The notes under the pieces were generated by a model, which was not told the origin of the DNA, did no database searches, and saw only the letters and a program-made list of their open reading frames with translations. Shown piece by piece: positions 38,535 to 51,035 of a stretch of DNA of 64,000 bases. Where the stretch lies: contig BNBA01000022.1 of assembly GCA_014654535.1 (NCBI GenBank), forward strand, positions 1 through 64,000. Direction: 5' to 3'. Each line of letters starts with the position of its first letter. Positions within the stretch are counted from its first letter, which is position 1. The stretch is from Xanthomonas boreopolis (GTDB taxonomy: Bacteria; Pseudomonadota; Gammaproteobacteria; Xanthomonadales; Xanthomonadaceae). The translations under genes and the position numbers were made by a program.

Positions 38535-39851
38535 ATGATCGGCAACCTGCTTCTCCTGCTGCTGGCCCTGCTGCTGGTGGCGCTCAACGGCTTCTTCGTC
38601 GCCGCCGAATTCGCCCTGGTCAAACTGCGCCATACCCAGGCCGTCGGCCTGGCGCGCGACCAGGGCTGGCGCGGCCGCCTGCTGCTCAGCGTGCACGGCC
38701 ACCTGGACGCCTACCTATCGGCCTGCCAGCTCGGCATCACGCTCGCTTCGCTCGGCCTGGGCTGGGTCGGCGAGCCCGCCTTCGCCCACCTGCTGCAACC
38801 GCTGTTCGACGCGATCGGGCTGGCGCCGGAAACCGCGAGCATGGTCGCCTTCGTGGTCGCCTTCGGCACGATCTCGTTCCTGCACATCGTGCTCGGCGAA
38901 CTGGCGCCCAAGTCGATGGCGATCCGCCGCCCCGACCAGATGTCGCTGTGGACCGCGGCGCCACTGTACCTGTTCTACTGGCTGATGTACCCGGCGATCC
39001 GGCTGCTCAATGCCAGCGCAAACGGGTTGCTGCGCGCGCTCGGCTGGGAACGGCCCGGCCACCAATCGCACCGCTACAGCCGCGAGGAACTCAAGCTGAT
39101 CGTCGGCCGCCAGCAGCCGGACCAGCCGCACGACGACGGCCTGTCGCTGATGAGCTCGGCGCTGGAACTGCCCGACTTGGTCGCCGGCGACCTGATGCGC
39201 AGCCGCGACCACCTGCGCGCGTTGCGCGAAGGCATGGACTTGCCGCAGGTGCTGGCCGAGTTCGCCGAATCCCGCTACAGCCGTTATCCGTGGTTCGCGC
39301 GCGACGGCGAGGACGTGCTCGGCGTGCTGCACACCAAGGACCTGCTGGTGGCGATGGCGGCCGGCAATCAAGCGCCGGAACCGGCCGGCCTGCTGCGCGC
39401 ACCCACGCTGGTGCCCGTGCAGGCGCCGGTGCCGCAGGTGCTGGAACGCTTCCGTAGCGGCGCCACGCATCTGGCGCTGTGCACCGACGAGCATGGCCGG
39501 GTGATGGGTTTCTTCACCCTGGAAGACCTGCTGGAAGTGGTGGTCGGCGAGATCGAGGACGAGCACCTGCACGCCAGCACCGACGCCCCGACCCGCACCG
39601 GCGACGGCTCGTTGCGGGTGGCCGGCAGCATTTCGCTGTTCCGGCTGGAGCGGCTGCTCGGCCAGGACATCGCGGCGCCTGACCACATCAACTCGGTCGG
39701 CGGCTTGATCGTGCACACCCTGCAGCGCCTGCCCGAGCAGGACGAGAGCGTGGAACTGGACGGCCTGCGGCTGACCGTGCGCCGGCTGGCCGGGCACCGC
39801 ATCCAGGCCGTGGACGTGGCCCGGCAAGCAGCGTTGGACCTCGCCGAGTAG
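38535..39851 (+). CDS. CNNM/CorC (HlyC) family membrane protein
   Basis: A 438-residue protein with a DUF21/CNNM membrane domain (about 1-185, three to four segments; NGFFVAAEFALVKLR at the start), a CBS pair (about 205-330) and a C-terminal CorC_HlyC domain (about 345-425; SISLFRLERLLG). The family is annotated as haemolysin-like but is linked to magnesium and cobalt efflux or resistance. GAGGTG lies about ten bases before the ATG. No partner gene is evident; the next gene converges. Confidence 0.92.
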   Translation: MIGNLLLLLLALLLVALNGFFVAAEFALVKLRHTQAVGLARDQGWRGRLLLSVHGHLDAYLSACQLGITLASLGLGWVGEPAFAHLLQPLFDAIGLAPETASMVAFVVAFGTISFLHIVLGELAPKSMAIRRPDQMSLWTAAPLYLFYWLMYPAIRLLNASANGLLRALGWERPGHQSHRYSREELKLIVGRQQPDQPHDDGLSLMSSALELPDLVAGDLMRSRDHLRALREGMDLPQVLAEFAESRYSRYPWFARDGEDVLGVLHTKDLLVAMAAGNQAPEPAGLLRAPTLVPVQAPVPQVLERFRSGATHLALCTDEHGRVMGFFTLEDLLEVVVGEIEDEHLHASTDAPTRTGDGSLRVAGSISLFRLERLLGQDIAAPDHINSVGGLIVHTLQRLPEQDESVELDGLRLTVRRLAGHRIQAVDVARQAALDLAE

Positions 39852-39928
39852 CGGCACCGTCGTGCCGGAAGGCCGCTCGGCAAGACGCGGTTCTTCCGGC
39901 TCGCGTTTTTCGCCATCGGCATACCCAC

Positions 39929-39956
39929 CGTCGTCCCCGCGCAGGCGGGGACGACG
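39929..39956. repeat. perfect 12-bp hairpin, CCCCGC family
   Basis: CGTCGTCCCCGC / GCGGGGACGACG with a GCAG loop is a single hairpin unit of the family at 4044 and 7892. It lies between the convergent CNNM and CAP genes. Confidence 0.7.
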
Positions 39957-40026
39957 AAGTTGGAGATTGCCCGAACCGATGCCGGCCCGGTCCGGCCCGA
40001 TCGAAACCGCCGCTTCCGCACGCCCC

Positions 40027-42461
<2,435 letters not shown>

Positions 42462-42466
42462 ATCCA

Positions 42467-42500
42467 CGGCATGGCCCGCCCTGCGCGGGCCATGCCGTTT
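42467..42500 (+). terminator. rho-independent terminator of purB
   Basis: A perfect 13-bp stem (CGGCATGGCCCGC / GCGGGCCATGCCG) with a CCTGC loop is followed by TTT, starting six bases after the purB stop. Confidence 0.85.
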
Positions 42501-42542
42501 CCCGGGCACGCCGGTCCCGGCCACGACCGCGAGGAAGCGAAG

Positions 42543-42947
42543 ATGCAGTTGCTGGTCAACCTCGACGTCCCCGACCTGGCCCGGGCCGAAGCCGTCTATC
42601 GGCAAGCCTTCGGCCTGGCCACCGGCCGCCGCCTCGGGAGCGGGTGCCTGGAACTGCTCGGCGCCGCCGTGCCGGTCTACCTGCTGGAGCAGCCGCCCGG
42701 CACCATCGCCGCCATGGACCGGCCGCGCGACTACGCCCGCCACTGGACGCCGCTGCATCTGGACGTGGTCGTGGACGATCTCGACGCCGTCCTGGACCGC
42801 GCGCTACGCGCCGGCTTCATCCAGGAAGGCGGCATCCGCGAGGCGGCCTGGGGCCGGCTCGTGCGGCTCGCCGATCCGTTCGGCCACGGCTGGTGCCTGC
42901 TGCAGTTCCTCGGCCGCGGCTACGACGAGATCGCCGATCCCGCCTGA
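42543..42947 (+). CDS. VOC-superfamily (glyoxalase-like) protein
   Basis: A 134-residue protein with the beta-alpha-beta-beta-beta modules of the vicinal-oxygen-chelate superfamily: VNLDVPDLARAEAVYRQAFG at the start, HLDVVVDDLDAVLDRALRAG in the middle and ADPFGHGWCLLQFLG at the end. The first position uses Asn/Asp rather than a clear metal His, while His and Glu-like residues are seen later, so metal binding is uncertain. GAGGAAG precedes ATG 42543. The substrate is unknown. Confidence 0.8.
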   Translation: MQLLVNLDVPDLARAEAVYRQAFGLATGRRLGSGCLELLGAAVPVYLLEQPPGTIAAMDRPRDYARHWTPLHLDVVVDDLDAVLDRALRAGFIQEGGIREAAWGRLVRLADPFGHGWCLLQFLGRGYDEIADPA

Positions 42948-43033
42948 CGGCGGCGCCCACGGCGCAAGCCAGACCGCCTCATGCTGGGCGACAATGGCGC
43001 CCCATGGCGCCGCGCGCCTTCCGCGACCTTGCA

Positions 43034-44254
43034 ATGAAGAAGACTTCCAATCCCCTGCCCTTCGAAATCCAGGCCACCCGCCAGCACCCGCTGGGCATGC
43101 CCGCCGAGCGCTTCCTGCGCGACTACTGGCACAAGCGGCCGCTGCTGGTCCGCAATGCCTTCCCGGATTTCCGGACCCCGGTGACGCCCGAGGACCTGGC
43201 CGGCCTGGCCTGCGAGGACGGCGTGCTCGCCCGCCTGATCCGCCACGACCGGGGCAGCGACGACTGGAGCGTGCGCAGCGGCCCGTTCCAGGAAGAGGAT
43301 TTCCCGGGCCTGCCCGACCACGACTGGACCCTGCTGGTGCAGGACGTCGACAAGTGGGACCCGGACGTGCGCATCCTGCTGGAGCAGTTCCGCTTCCTGC
43401 CGCGCTGGCGCATCGACGACGTCATGATCAGCTTCGCCGCCACCGGCGGCTCGGTCGGCGCGCACGTGGACCACTACGACGTGTTCCTGCTGCAGGCCCA
43501 CGGCCACCGCCGCTGGCAGATCGACGCGAGCGCCGCGATGGGCCGCAAGGCACCCGACCTGGCCTTCCGCGACGACGTGGACATCAAGCTGCTGCGCACG
43601 TTCCGCCCGACCCACGACTGGGTGCTGGCGCCCGGCGACATGCTCTACCTGCCGCCGCTGGTGCCGCACCACGGCGTCGCCGAGGATCCGTGCCTGACCT
43701 TCTCGATCGGCATGCGCGCGCCCTCGTCGGCGGAGCTGATCGGCGACTACCTGGACACCCTCGTCGCCGATGCGGACGAGGCCGTCCGCTACCACGACGA
43801 GGACCTCGCCGTGCCGGCCGACCCCTGGGAAATCGACACCGCGGCGATGGGCCGGGCGATCGCGGCGCTCAATGCGCTGCGCATGAACGATCCGGACAAG
43901 CTCGGCGACTGGTTCGGCCGCTTCATCACCACCTACCGCGCCTCGGGCGAGGTGATGCCCGCGCCGGACGCGCCCGACCGCGCCGCGCTCGAGCGGGCCC
44001 TGGCCGAAGGCTTGTCGCTGCACCGCCATCCCTGGTCGCGCGTGGCCTGGCGCCGGGCCAAACGCGGGGCCACGCTGTTCTGCACGGGCCTGTCGTACCC
44101 GCTCACCGTCGCCGACGCGCAACTGCTGGCGGAACGGGAGATCCTCGACGCCGGCGACTACGCGCGGCTCTCGGAGAAGGGCCGGGCCGCGCTTGCGGAC
44201 CTGGTCGCGGCCGGGCACTACCAGCCCGCCGGCACCGAAGACGAGGCCGGTTGA
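43034..44254 (+). CDS. roxA: JmjC/cupin ribosomal oxygenase, uL16 arginine hydroxylase type
   Basis: A 406-residue 2-oxoglutarate and iron-dependent oxygenase of the YcfD/RoxA family, which hydroxylates an arginine of ribosomal protein uL16. The iron facial triad is in GAHVDHYDVFLLQ (HxD) with the distal His in VPHHGVAED. LPRWRIDDVMISFAATGGSVG is a family hallmark, and the C-terminal winged-helix part (about 290-406) is present. ATG at 43034 gives MKKTSNPLPF; an upstream ATG at 43004 is less likely. E. coli RoxA has 373 residues. Confidence 0.9.
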   Translation: MKKTSNPLPFEIQATRQHPLGMPAERFLRDYWHKRPLLVRNAFPDFRTPVTPEDLAGLACEDGVLARLIRHDRGSDDWSVRSGPFQEEDFPGLPDHDWTLLVQDVDKWDPDVRILLEQFRFLPRWRIDDVMISFAATGGSVGAHVDHYDVFLLQAHGHRRWQIDASAAMGRKAPDLAFRDDVDIKLLRTFRPTHDWVLAPGDMLYLPPLVPHHGVAEDPCLTFSIGMRAPSSAELIGDYLDTLVADADEAVRYHDEDLAVPADPWEIDTAAMGRAIAALNALRMNDPDKLGDWFGRFITTYRASGEVMPAPDAPDRAALERALAEGLSLHRHPWSRVAWRRAKRGATLFCTGLSYPLTVADAQLLAEREILDAGDYARLSEKGRAALADLVAAGHYQPAGTEDEAG

Positions 44255-44645
44255 CCGTCGCCCGGATGCCGCCGCCGTTCCCGCGAAGTGCCTCCGCGGG
44301 AACGGCACCGCTCGAGCCCGCTCGCCTGTCTGCCTCCTGACCGGGCGGATTACTACTTTGGTCCAACGCACCCGGATTCCGGCCGCATCCCGTGCAGGCC
44401 AGCGGCGCGACCCGGGCCGCCATCCGCTCCCGGCGAAGCGAAAAAAGCAGGGTTATCCGCGCGTTTCCCGCCGGCTGCGCCCGGTCTGGCCGCGCCTTCC
44501 ACGATATCCGCGCCATATCGCCCCATACCTGTTCCACACATCTGCGCTGTAGATGCGGGGGTATACTTTTTCGGCTTCATCCAGGCCCGGCGCGTGCCGT
44601 ACCGGGCGCAGACCGCATCCAAGCCATCCCACCCGACCTACGATC
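44255..44645. other. 391-bp gap before sucA with hairpin and -10 box
   Basis: A 12-bp hairpin (GCCGTTCCCGCG / CGCGGGAACGGC, 44274-44306) follows roxA; it has no T run. A TATACT box at 44562-44567, followed by a T-rich run, is the likely sucA promoter, about 80 bases before the start, with no good -35. No gene is recognised in the rest. Confidence 0.55.
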
Positions 44646-47477
44646 GTGGACAATCTACTAAAGCAGTTCGCGCAGTCTTCGCAGCTCGCCGGCGGCAATG
44701 CCGCCTATATCGAGGACCTCTACGAGCAGTACCTCGTCTCCCCCGACAGCATCGATCCCAAGTGGAAAGCCTACTTCGACGGTTTCAAGGGCCGCGAAGC
44801 CGGCGACATCCCGCACTCGGCGGTCGTCGCCCACATCGCCGAAGCGGCCAAGCAGGCCCTGAACGACGGCATCGGCGGGGGGAGCGGTCCGAGCGACGAA
44901 CGCGAACGCAACGTCGGTCGCCTGATCACCGCCTACCGCTCGCGCGGCCACCTCGGCGCCCGCCTGGACCCCCTCGGCCTGACCCCGCCGCTCAACCCGC
45001 CGGACCTGGACCTGCCCTTCCATAACCTGTCGCAGTCGGACCTGGACACCGAGTTCAGCACCGGCGGCGTCGGCGGCCAGTCGCGCATGAAGCTGCGCGA
45101 CCTGTTCGCGCGCCTGAAGAGCACCTACAACGGCAGCATCGGCTCGGAGTTCATGTACATCTCCGACGTCGAGCAGCGCCAGTGGATCTACCAGCGCCTG
45201 GAGCAGGACGGCGGCAGGTACAAGGCCAGCGCCGAGACCCGCAAGCGCATGCTCGAGCGGCTCACCGCCGCCGAGGGCCTGGAGCGCTACCTGCACACCA
45301 AGTACGTCGGCCAGAAGCGCTTCTCGCTGGAAGGCGGCGACTCGCTGATCCCGATGATGGACGTGCTGGTGCGCCGCGCCGGCGAGGAGCGCGTGCGCGA
45401 CGTGGTGATCGGCATGGCCCACCGCGGCCGCCTGAACGTGCTGATCAACACGCTCGGCAAGAACCCGCGCAAGCTGTTCGACGAGTTCGAGGGCAAGTTC
45501 GAGCACGCCCACGACGACCGTGCCCACACCGGCGACGTGAAGTACCACATGGGCTTCTCCGCCGACGTGGCCACCCCGGGCGGCCCGCTGCACCTGGCGC
45601 TGGCGTTCAACCCCTCGCACCTGGAGATCGTCGACCCGGTCGTCGCCGGTTCGGTGCGCTCGCGCCAGGAGCGCTACGGCGACGCCGACCGCAGCCGCGT
45701 GCTGCCGATCCTGATCCACGGCGACGCCGCCCTGGCCGGCCAGGGCGTGGTGATGGAACTGCTGCAGATGTCGCAAGCGCGCGGTTTCGCCATCGGCGGC
45801 ACCTTGCACATCGTGATCAACAACCAGGTCGGCTTCACCACCAGCCGCGTCGACGACGCGCGCTCGACCCTGTACTGCACCGACGTGGCCAAGATGGTCG
45901 AAGCGCCGGTGTTCCACGTCAACGGCGACGACCCGGACGCGGTGGCCTACGTCACCGAGCTGGCCTACGACTTCCGCCAGAAGTTCAAGAAGGACGTCTT
46001 CATCGACCTGGTCTGCTACCGCCGCTGGGGCCACAACGAGGCCGACGAGCCGGCGGTCACGCAGCCGGTGATGTACCAGATCATCCGCAAGCACCAGACC
46101 ACCCGCGAGCTGTACGCGGCGCAGCTGGAGAAGGACGGCGTGATCCAGCCGGGCGAGGCCCAGGCGCTGGTCGATGCCTACCGCGGCAAGCTCGATTCGG
46201 GCGAGTACACCACCGAGCTGGCGCCGCGCCGCGAGGACGAGTTCGCGATCGACTGGTCCAAGTACCTGACCGGCAGCCTGAAGGACAAGATCGACACCGG
46301 CTACGACAAGTCCAAGCTGGTCAAGCTGGCCGAGGTCATCAACACGATCCCGGCCGGGATCGAGATGCACAACCGCGTCAAGAAGATCTACGAAGACCGC
46401 GCCAAGATGAGCACCGGCGACCTGCCGGCCGACTGGGGCTTCGCCGAGAACCTGGCCTACGCCACCCTGCTCGAGGAAGGCCACCGCCTGCGCCTGGTGG
46501 GCGAGGACGCCGGCCGCGGCACGTTCTTCCACCGCCACGCGATCATCCACGACCAGAAGACCGACGAGTACTACCTGCCGCTGCGCCAGCTGGTGCAGAA
46601 CCCGGACGACGCCACCGTGATCGACTCGCTGCTCAGCGAGGAGGCGGTGATGGGCTTCGAGTACGGCTACTCGACCACCGACCCGAACACGCTGTGCATC
46701 TGGGAAGCGCAGTTCGGCGACTTCGCCAACGGCGCCCAGGTCGTGATCGACCAGTTCATCGCCGCCGGCGAGGCCAAGTGGAGCCGCCTCAGCGGCCTGG
46801 TGCTGCTGCTGCCGCACGGCTACGAAGGCCAGGGTCCGGAGCACAGCTCGGCGCGCCTGGAGCGCTTCCTGCAGCTGTGCGCGATGGAGAACATGCTGGT
46901 CTGCACCCCGACCACGCCGGCCCAGTGCTTCCACATGCTGCGCCGCCAGCTGTGCATGACCACCCGCAAGCCGCTGGTGGTGATGTCGCCCAAGTCGCTG
47001 CTGCGCCACAAGCTGGCCGTGTCCACCCTGGACGAGCTGGCCACCGGCGAGTTCCAGCACATCATCGGCGACGCCGTGGCCGATCCGGCCAAGGTCAAGC
47101 GCGTGGTGGTCTGCTCGGGCAAGGTCTACTACGACCTGCTGGAAGACGCCCAGAAGCGCGGCCAGGACGACGTGGCGATCATCCGCGTGGAGCAGCTGTA
47201 CCCGTTCCCGCGCGCCCTGCTCGCCGCCGAGCTGGCCAAGTACGGCAACGCCACCGACGTGGTGTGGGCGCAGGAAGAGCCCCAGAACCAGGGCGCCTGG
47301 TACCAGATCAAGCACCACCTGCAGGCCGTCCTGCCGAAGGGCCGCGAGCTGCACTACGCCGGCCGCGCGCGCTCGGCCTCCCCGGCCGCCGGCCACATGG
47401 CCGAGCACGTCGAGGAGCTCAAGCAGCTGCTGGCCGACGCGCTGGTCAATCCGTTCAACGACCAGGTCGCTGAATAA
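44646..47477 (+). CDS. sucA: 2-oxoglutarate dehydrogenase E1 component
   Basis: A 943-residue thiamine-diphosphate enzyme, the E1 of the 2-oxoglutarate dehydrogenase complex. The N-terminal E2-binding segment (SQLAGGNAAYIEDLYEQYLV), VVIGMAHRGRLNVL, the thiamine motif (IHGDAALAGQGVVMELLQM...INNQVGF) and the C-terminal PQNQGAWYQIKHHL are all typical. The start is GTG at 44646 (VDNLLKQFAQSSQL), which matches homologues that begin MDNLLKQF; no strong ribosome site precedes it. It is the first gene of sucA-sucB-lpd. Confidence 0.97.
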   Translation: MDNLLKQFAQSSQLAGGNAAYIEDLYEQYLVSPDSIDPKWKAYFDGFKGREAGDIPHSAVVAHIAEAAKQALNDGIGGGSGPSDERERNVGRLITAYRSRGHLGARLDPLGLTPPLNPPDLDLPFHNLSQSDLDTEFSTGGVGGQSRMKLRDLFARLKSTYNGSIGSEFMYISDVEQRQWIYQRLEQDGGRYKASAETRKRMLERLTAAEGLERYLHTKYVGQKRFSLEGGDSLIPMMDVLVRRAGEERVRDVVIGMAHRGRLNVLINTLGKNPRKLFDEFEGKFEHAHDDRAHTGDVKYHMGFSADVATPGGPLHLALAFNPSHLEIVDPVVAGSVRSRQERYGDADRSRVLPILIHGDAALAGQGVVMELLQMSQARGFAIGGTLHIVINNQVGFTTSRVDDARSTLYCTDVAKMVEAPVFHVNGDDPDAVAYVTELAYDFRQKFKKDVFIDLVCYRRWGHNEADEPAVTQPVMYQIIRKHQTTRELYAAQLEKDGVIQPGEAQALVDAYRGKLDSGEYTTELAPRREDEFAIDWSKYLTGSLKDKIDTGYDKSKLVKLAEVINTIPAGIEMHNRVKKIYEDRAKMSTGDLPADWGFAENLAYATLLEEGHRLRLVGEDAGRGTFFHRHAIIHDQKTDEYYLPLRQLVQNPDDATVIDSLLSEEAVMGFEYGYSTTDPNTLCIWEAQFGDFANGAQVVIDQFIAAGEAKWSRLSGLVLLLPHGYEGQGPEHSSARLERFLQLCAMENMLVCTPTTPAQCFHMLRRQLCMTTRKPLVVMSPKSLLRHKLAVSTLDELATGEFQHIIGDAVADPAKVKRVVVCSGKVYYDLLEDAQKRGQDDVAIIRVEQLYPFPRALLAAELAKYGNATDVVWAQEEPQNQGAWYQIKHHLQAVLPKGRELHYAGRARSASPAAGHMAEHVEELKQLLADALVNPFNDQVAE

Positions 47478-47529
47478 GAATCCCCCTTCACCTTTCCCAA
47501 GAAACAAGAAACCCTAGGACGCCCCGCAA

Positions 47530-48744
47530 ATGGCCACCGAAGTCAAAGTCCCGGTACTGCCCGAATCCGTCTCCGACGCCACCATCGCCAGCTGGCACAA
47601 GAAGGCCGGCGAAGCGGTCAAGCGCGACGAGAACCTGGTCGACCTGGAGACCGACAAGGTCGTTCTGGAAGTCCCGTCGCCCGTCGACGGCGTGCTGAAG
47701 GAAATCAAGTTCGACACCGGCAGCACCGTGACCAGCAACACCGTGCTGGCGATCATCGAGGAAGGCGCCACCGCCGCCGCGGCCCCGGCCGCGCCGGCCG
47801 CCGAGGAGAAGAAGGCCGAGGCCCCGGCTCCTGCCGCGGCCCCCGCTCCGGCCAAGGCGGCCGCCGCCCCGGCCCCGGCCGCCAAGTCGGCCGCCGACGG
47901 CCTGCCGCCGGGCGCCCGCTTCACCGCGATCACCGAGGGCGTGAACCCGGCCGAGGTCGAAGGCACCGGCCGCCGCGGCGCGGTGACCAAGGAGGACATC
48001 GTCAACTACGCCCGCAACGGCGGGGCCGGCAAGGCCGCCGGCGCGCGCCCGGAAGAGCGCGTGCCGATGACCCGCATCCGCAAGCGCATCGCCGAGCGCC
48101 TGATGCAGTCGAAGAACTCGACCGCGATGCTGACCACCTTCAACGAGGTCAACCTCGCCAAGGTCTCGGCCGCGCGCAAGGAACTGCAGGAAGAGTTCCA
48201 GAAGGCGCACGGCATCAAGCTCGGCTTCATGAGCTTCTTCGTGAAGGCCGCCGCCAACGCCCTGCAGCGCTTCCCGCTGGTCAACGCCTCGATCGACGGC
48301 GACGACATCATCTACCACGGCTACAGCGACATCTCCATCGCCGTGTCGACCGACAAGGGCCTGGTGACGCCGGTGCTGCGCAACGTCGAGCGCATGTCCT
48401 TCGCCGACATCGAGAAGGGCATCGCCGACTACGCCAAGAAGGCGCGCGAAGGCAAGCTGAGCCTGGAGGAACTGCAGGGCGGCACCTTCACCGTCACCAA
48501 CGGCGGCACCTTCGGCTCGCTGCTGTCGACCCCGATCGTCAACCCGCCGCAGAGCGCGATCCTGGGCATGCACGCGATCAAGGAGCGCCCGATCGCCGAG
48601 AACGGCCAGGTCGTGATCGCCCCGATGATGTACCTGGCGCTGTCCTACGACCACCGCATCATCGACGGCAAGGACTCGGTGCAGTTCCTGGTCGACATCA
48701 AGAACCAGCTGGAGAACCCGGGCCGGATGCTGTTCGGCCTGTGA
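47530..48744 (+). CDS. sucB: dihydrolipoyl succinyltransferase (E2)
   Basis: A 404-residue E2 core of the same complex. The lipoyl domain (about 1-77) has the lipoylated Lys 43 in [11 protein letters not shown]. An Ala/Pro-rich hinge (about 80-120) leads to the E1/E3-binding domain (about 122-160; [20 protein letters not shown]). The catalytic domain (about 175-404) has the active-site His in [10 protein letters not shown]. It follows sucA by 52 bases and precedes lpd after a heptamer repeat. Confidence 0.97.
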   Translation: MATEVKVPVLPESVSDATIASWHKKAGEAVKRDENLVDLETDKVVLEVPSPVDGVLKEIKFDTGSTVTSNTVLAIIEEGATAAAAPAAPAAEEKKAEAPAPAAAPAPAKAAAAPAPAAKSAADGLPPGARFTAITEGVNPAEVEGTGRRGAVTKEDIVNYARNGGAGKAAGARPEERVPMTRIRKRIAERLMQSKNSTAMLTTFNEVNLAKVSAARKELQEEFQKAHGIKLGFMSFFVKAAANALQRFPLVNASIDGDDIIYHGYSDISIAVSTDKGLVTPVLRNVERMSFADIEKGIADYAKKAREGKLSLEELQGGTFTVTNGGTFGSLLSTPIVNPPQSAILGMHAIKERPIAENGQVVIAPMMYLALSYDHRIIDGKDSVQFLVDIKNQLENPGRMLFGL

Positions 48745-48751
48745 TAAAGCC

Positions 48752-48849
48752 GTGATTCGTGATTCGTGAATGGTGATTCGCAAAGGCGACGCCATTCCCG
48801 CTTCAACGAATCACGAATCACGAATCACGAATCACGAATCACGAATCAC
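48752..48849. repeat. GTGATTC heptamer fold-back between sucB and lpd
   Basis: The left arm has GTGATTC units (48752-48780), then GCAAAGGC. The right arm has six exact GAATCAC units (48808-48849) and ends 13 bases before the lpd start. It is the same design as the GGGATTC copies with T in place of a G. Confidence 0.9.
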
Positions 48850-48862
48850 GTGAGCCAATGAA

Positions 48863-50305
48863 ATGAGCGAACAACAGCAATACGACGTCATCGTCATCGG
48901 TGCCGGCCCGGCCGGCTACCACGCCGCCATCCGCGCCGCCCAGCTGGGCATGAAGGTCGCCTGCGTCGACGCGGCGCTCGGCAAGGACGGCAAGCCCGCC
49001 CTCGGCGGTACCTGCCTGCGCGTGGGCTGCATCCCGTCCAAGGCGCTGCTGGATTCCTCGCGCCAGTACTGGAACATGGGCCACCTGTTCGGCGAGCACG
49101 GCATCACCTTCAAGGACGCCAAGATCGACGTGGCGGCGATGGTCGGCCGCAAGGACAAGATCGTGAAGCAGTTCACCGGCGGCATCGCGATGCTGTTCAA
49201 GGCGAACAAGGTCACGCCGTACTACGGCTTCGCCCAGCTGCAGCCGGGCAACGTGGTCAAGGTCAAGCAGCACGAAGGTGGCGAGGTCGAGCTGAAGGCC
49301 GCCAACGTGATCCTGGCCGCCGGCTCGGATTCGATCGAGCTGCCGTTCGCCAAGTTCGACGGCGAGACCATCGTCGACAACGTCGGCGCGCTGGACTTCA
49401 CCGAAGTGCCCAAGCGCCTGGCGGTGATCGGCGCCGGCGTGATCGGCCTGGAGCTGGGCAGCGTGTGGAAGCGCCTGGGCGCCGAGGTCACCATCCTCGA
49501 GGCGCTGCCGGACTTCCTGGCCGCCGCCGACGCCGAGGTCGCCAAGACCGCGGCCAAGGAGTTCAAGAAGCAGGGCCTGGACATCAAGCTGGGCGCCAAG
49601 GTCAGCAAGACCGAGGTCACCGGCAAGGGCGCCAACAAGGAAGTGGTCGTCACCTACGCCGACGCCGAGGGCGAGAAGACCCTGACCGTGGACAAGCTGC
49701 TGGTGGCCGTCGGCCGCCGCGCCGCCACCAAGGGCCTGCTGGCCGAAGGCACCGGCGTCAAGGTCAACGAGCGCGGCCAGATCGAGGTCGACGAGCACTG
49801 CCACACCGGCGTCGACGGGGTCTGGGCGATCGGCGACTGCGTGCGCGGCCCGATGCTGGCGCACAAGGGCTTCGAGGAAGGCATCGCCGTGGCCGAGCTG
49901 ATCGCCGGCCTGCCTGGCCACGTCAACTTCGACACGATCCCGTGGGTGATCTACACCGAACCGGAAATCGCCTGGGTCGGCAAGACCGAGCAGCAGCTCA
50001 AGGCCGAAGGCGTGCCGTACAAGGCCGGCAGCTTCCCGTTCGCGGCCGTCGGCCGTGCGGTGGCGATGGCCGAGCCGGCCGGCTTCGTGAAGGTGCTGGC
50101 GCATGCCGAGACCGACCGCGTGCTGGGCCTGCACCTGGTCGGCGTCAACGTCTCCGAGCTGGTCCACGAGGGCGTGCTGACGATGGAGTTCAGCGGCTCG
50201 GCCGACGACCTGGCGCGCATCTGCCACGCCCACCCGACCCTGTCGGAGGCGATCCACGATGCCGCGATGGCGGTGTCCAAGCGCGCCATCCACAAGGCGA
50301 ACTGA
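48863..50305 (+). CDS. lpdA: dihydrolipoamide dehydrogenase (E3)
   Basis: A 480-residue FAD disulfide oxidoreductase that reoxidises lipoyl groups of 2-oxoacid complexes. FAD motif [19 protein letters not shown], redox disulfide [20 protein letters not shown] motif [15 protein letters not shown] and the terminal [15 protein letters not shown] (His-Glu pair) are intact. The ATG at 48863 lies right after the heptamer element and has only a weak ribosome site (TGAG). Its place after sucB assigns it to the 2-oxoglutarate complex. Confidence 0.97.
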   Translation: MSEQQQYDVIVIGAGPAGYHAAIRAAQLGMKVACVDAALGKDGKPALGGTCLRVGCIPSKALLDSSRQYWNMGHLFGEHGITFKDAKIDVAAMVGRKDKIVKQFTGGIAMLFKANKVTPYYGFAQLQPGNVVKVKQHEGGEVELKAANVILAAGSDSIELPFAKFDGETIVDNVGALDFTEVPKRLAVIGAGVIGLELGSVWKRLGAEVTILEALPDFLAAADAEVAKTAAKEFKKQGLDIKLGAKVSKTEVTGKGANKEVVVTYADAEGEKTLTVDKLLVAVGRRAATKGLLAEGTGVKVNERGQIEVDEHCHTGVDGVWAIGDCVRGPMLAHKGFEEGIAVAELIAGLPGHVNFDTIPWVIYTEPEIAWVGKTEQQLKAEGVPYKAGSFPFAAVGRAVAMAEPAGFVKVLAHAETDRVLGLHLVGVNVSELVHEGVLTMEFSGSADDLARICHAHPTLSEAIHDAAMAVSKRAIHKAN

Positions 50306-50309
50306 AGCC

Positions 50310-50441
50310 GGGATCCGTGTTTCGGGATTGGGGATTCGCCAGAGCCCCCATTCCCGGATCGCCCTCCCGGACTTCCCCGACGCCGGGCCCAGGCCCGGCG
50401 TCCGCTTTTACGAATCCCCTATCCCCAACCCCGAATCCCCG
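50310..50441. repeat. heptamer fold-back between lpd and the LOG gene
   Basis: The left arm has GGGATCC, GGGATTG and GGGATTC (50310-50337). The right arm is GCTTTTACGAATCCC, then CCTATCC, CCAACCC and CGAATCC, ending one base before the LOG ATG. A terminator hairpin fills the centre, as at 14022. Confidence 0.85.
50379..50409 (+). terminator. rho-independent terminator of the sucAB-lpd operon
   Basis: An 11-bp stem (GACGCCGGGCC / GGCCCGGCGTC) with a two-base centre is followed by CGCTTTTA. The T run is the GCTTTT core of the surrounding heptamer element. Confidence 0.75.
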
Positions 50442-51035
50442 ATGAAAAGCATCTGCGTCTACTGCGGCTCCAACGCCGGCAACAAGCCCATCTACGCCGA
50501 GCGAGCCATCGCGCTGGGCCAGCGCATCGCCCGCGACGGCCTGCGGCTGGTCTATGGCGGCGGCAACGTCGGCTTGATGGGGCTCGTCGCCAACGCGGTG
50601 CTCGAAGCCGGCGGCGAAGTCACCGGCGTGATCCCTCAGCAGCTCGCCGACTGGGAAGTCGCGCACCGCGGGCTGACCGAACTGCAGGTCGTCGGCTCGA
50701 TGCACGAGCGCAAGATGCGCATGTTCGACCTGTCCGACGCGTTCGTCGCCCTGCCCGGCGGCTTCGGCACGATGGACGAGATGTTCGAGATGCTGACCTG
50801 GCGCCAGCTCGGCATCGGCAACAAGCCCTGCGCGTTCCTGGACGTGGAGGATTTCTACGCGCCGCTGATCGGCATGATCGACCGCATGGTCGAAGAACGC
50901 TTCCTGCATCCGGCGCAGCGCGCCGACCTCTGGCACGGCTCGGACATCGACGCGATGCTGGAATGGATGCGGGGGTACACGCCGGCGCAGGCGGAGAAGT
51001 GGATCGACGAGAAACGCCAGAAAGCGCTCCGTTGA
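50442..51035 (+). CDS. LOG-family protein, cytokinin riboside 5'-phosphate phosphoribohydrolase type
   Basis: A 197-residue Rossmann protein. SICVYCGSNAGNKP, VYGGGNVGLMG, the conserved Arg/Lys in SMHERKMRMF and PGGFGTMDEMFE (PGGxGTxxE) identify the LOG family, which releases ribose-5-phosphate from nucleotide monophosphates. Bacterial members may make cytokinin-like bases or act in nucleotide turnover. The ATG at 50442 directly follows the heptamer repeat, so no purine-rich ribosome site precedes it. The last codons (WIDEKRQKALR-stop) form the start of the 104-bp tandem array. Confidence 0.92.
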   Translation: MKSICVYCGSNAGNKPIYAERAIALGQRIARDGLRLVYGGGNVGLMGLVANAVLEAGGEVTGVIPQQLADWEVAHRGLTELQVVGSMHERKMRMFDLSDAFVALPGGFGTMDEMFEMLTWRQLGIGNKPCAFLDVEDFYAPLIGMIDRMVEERFLHPAQRADLWHGSDIDAMLEWMRGYTPAQAEKWIDEKRQKALR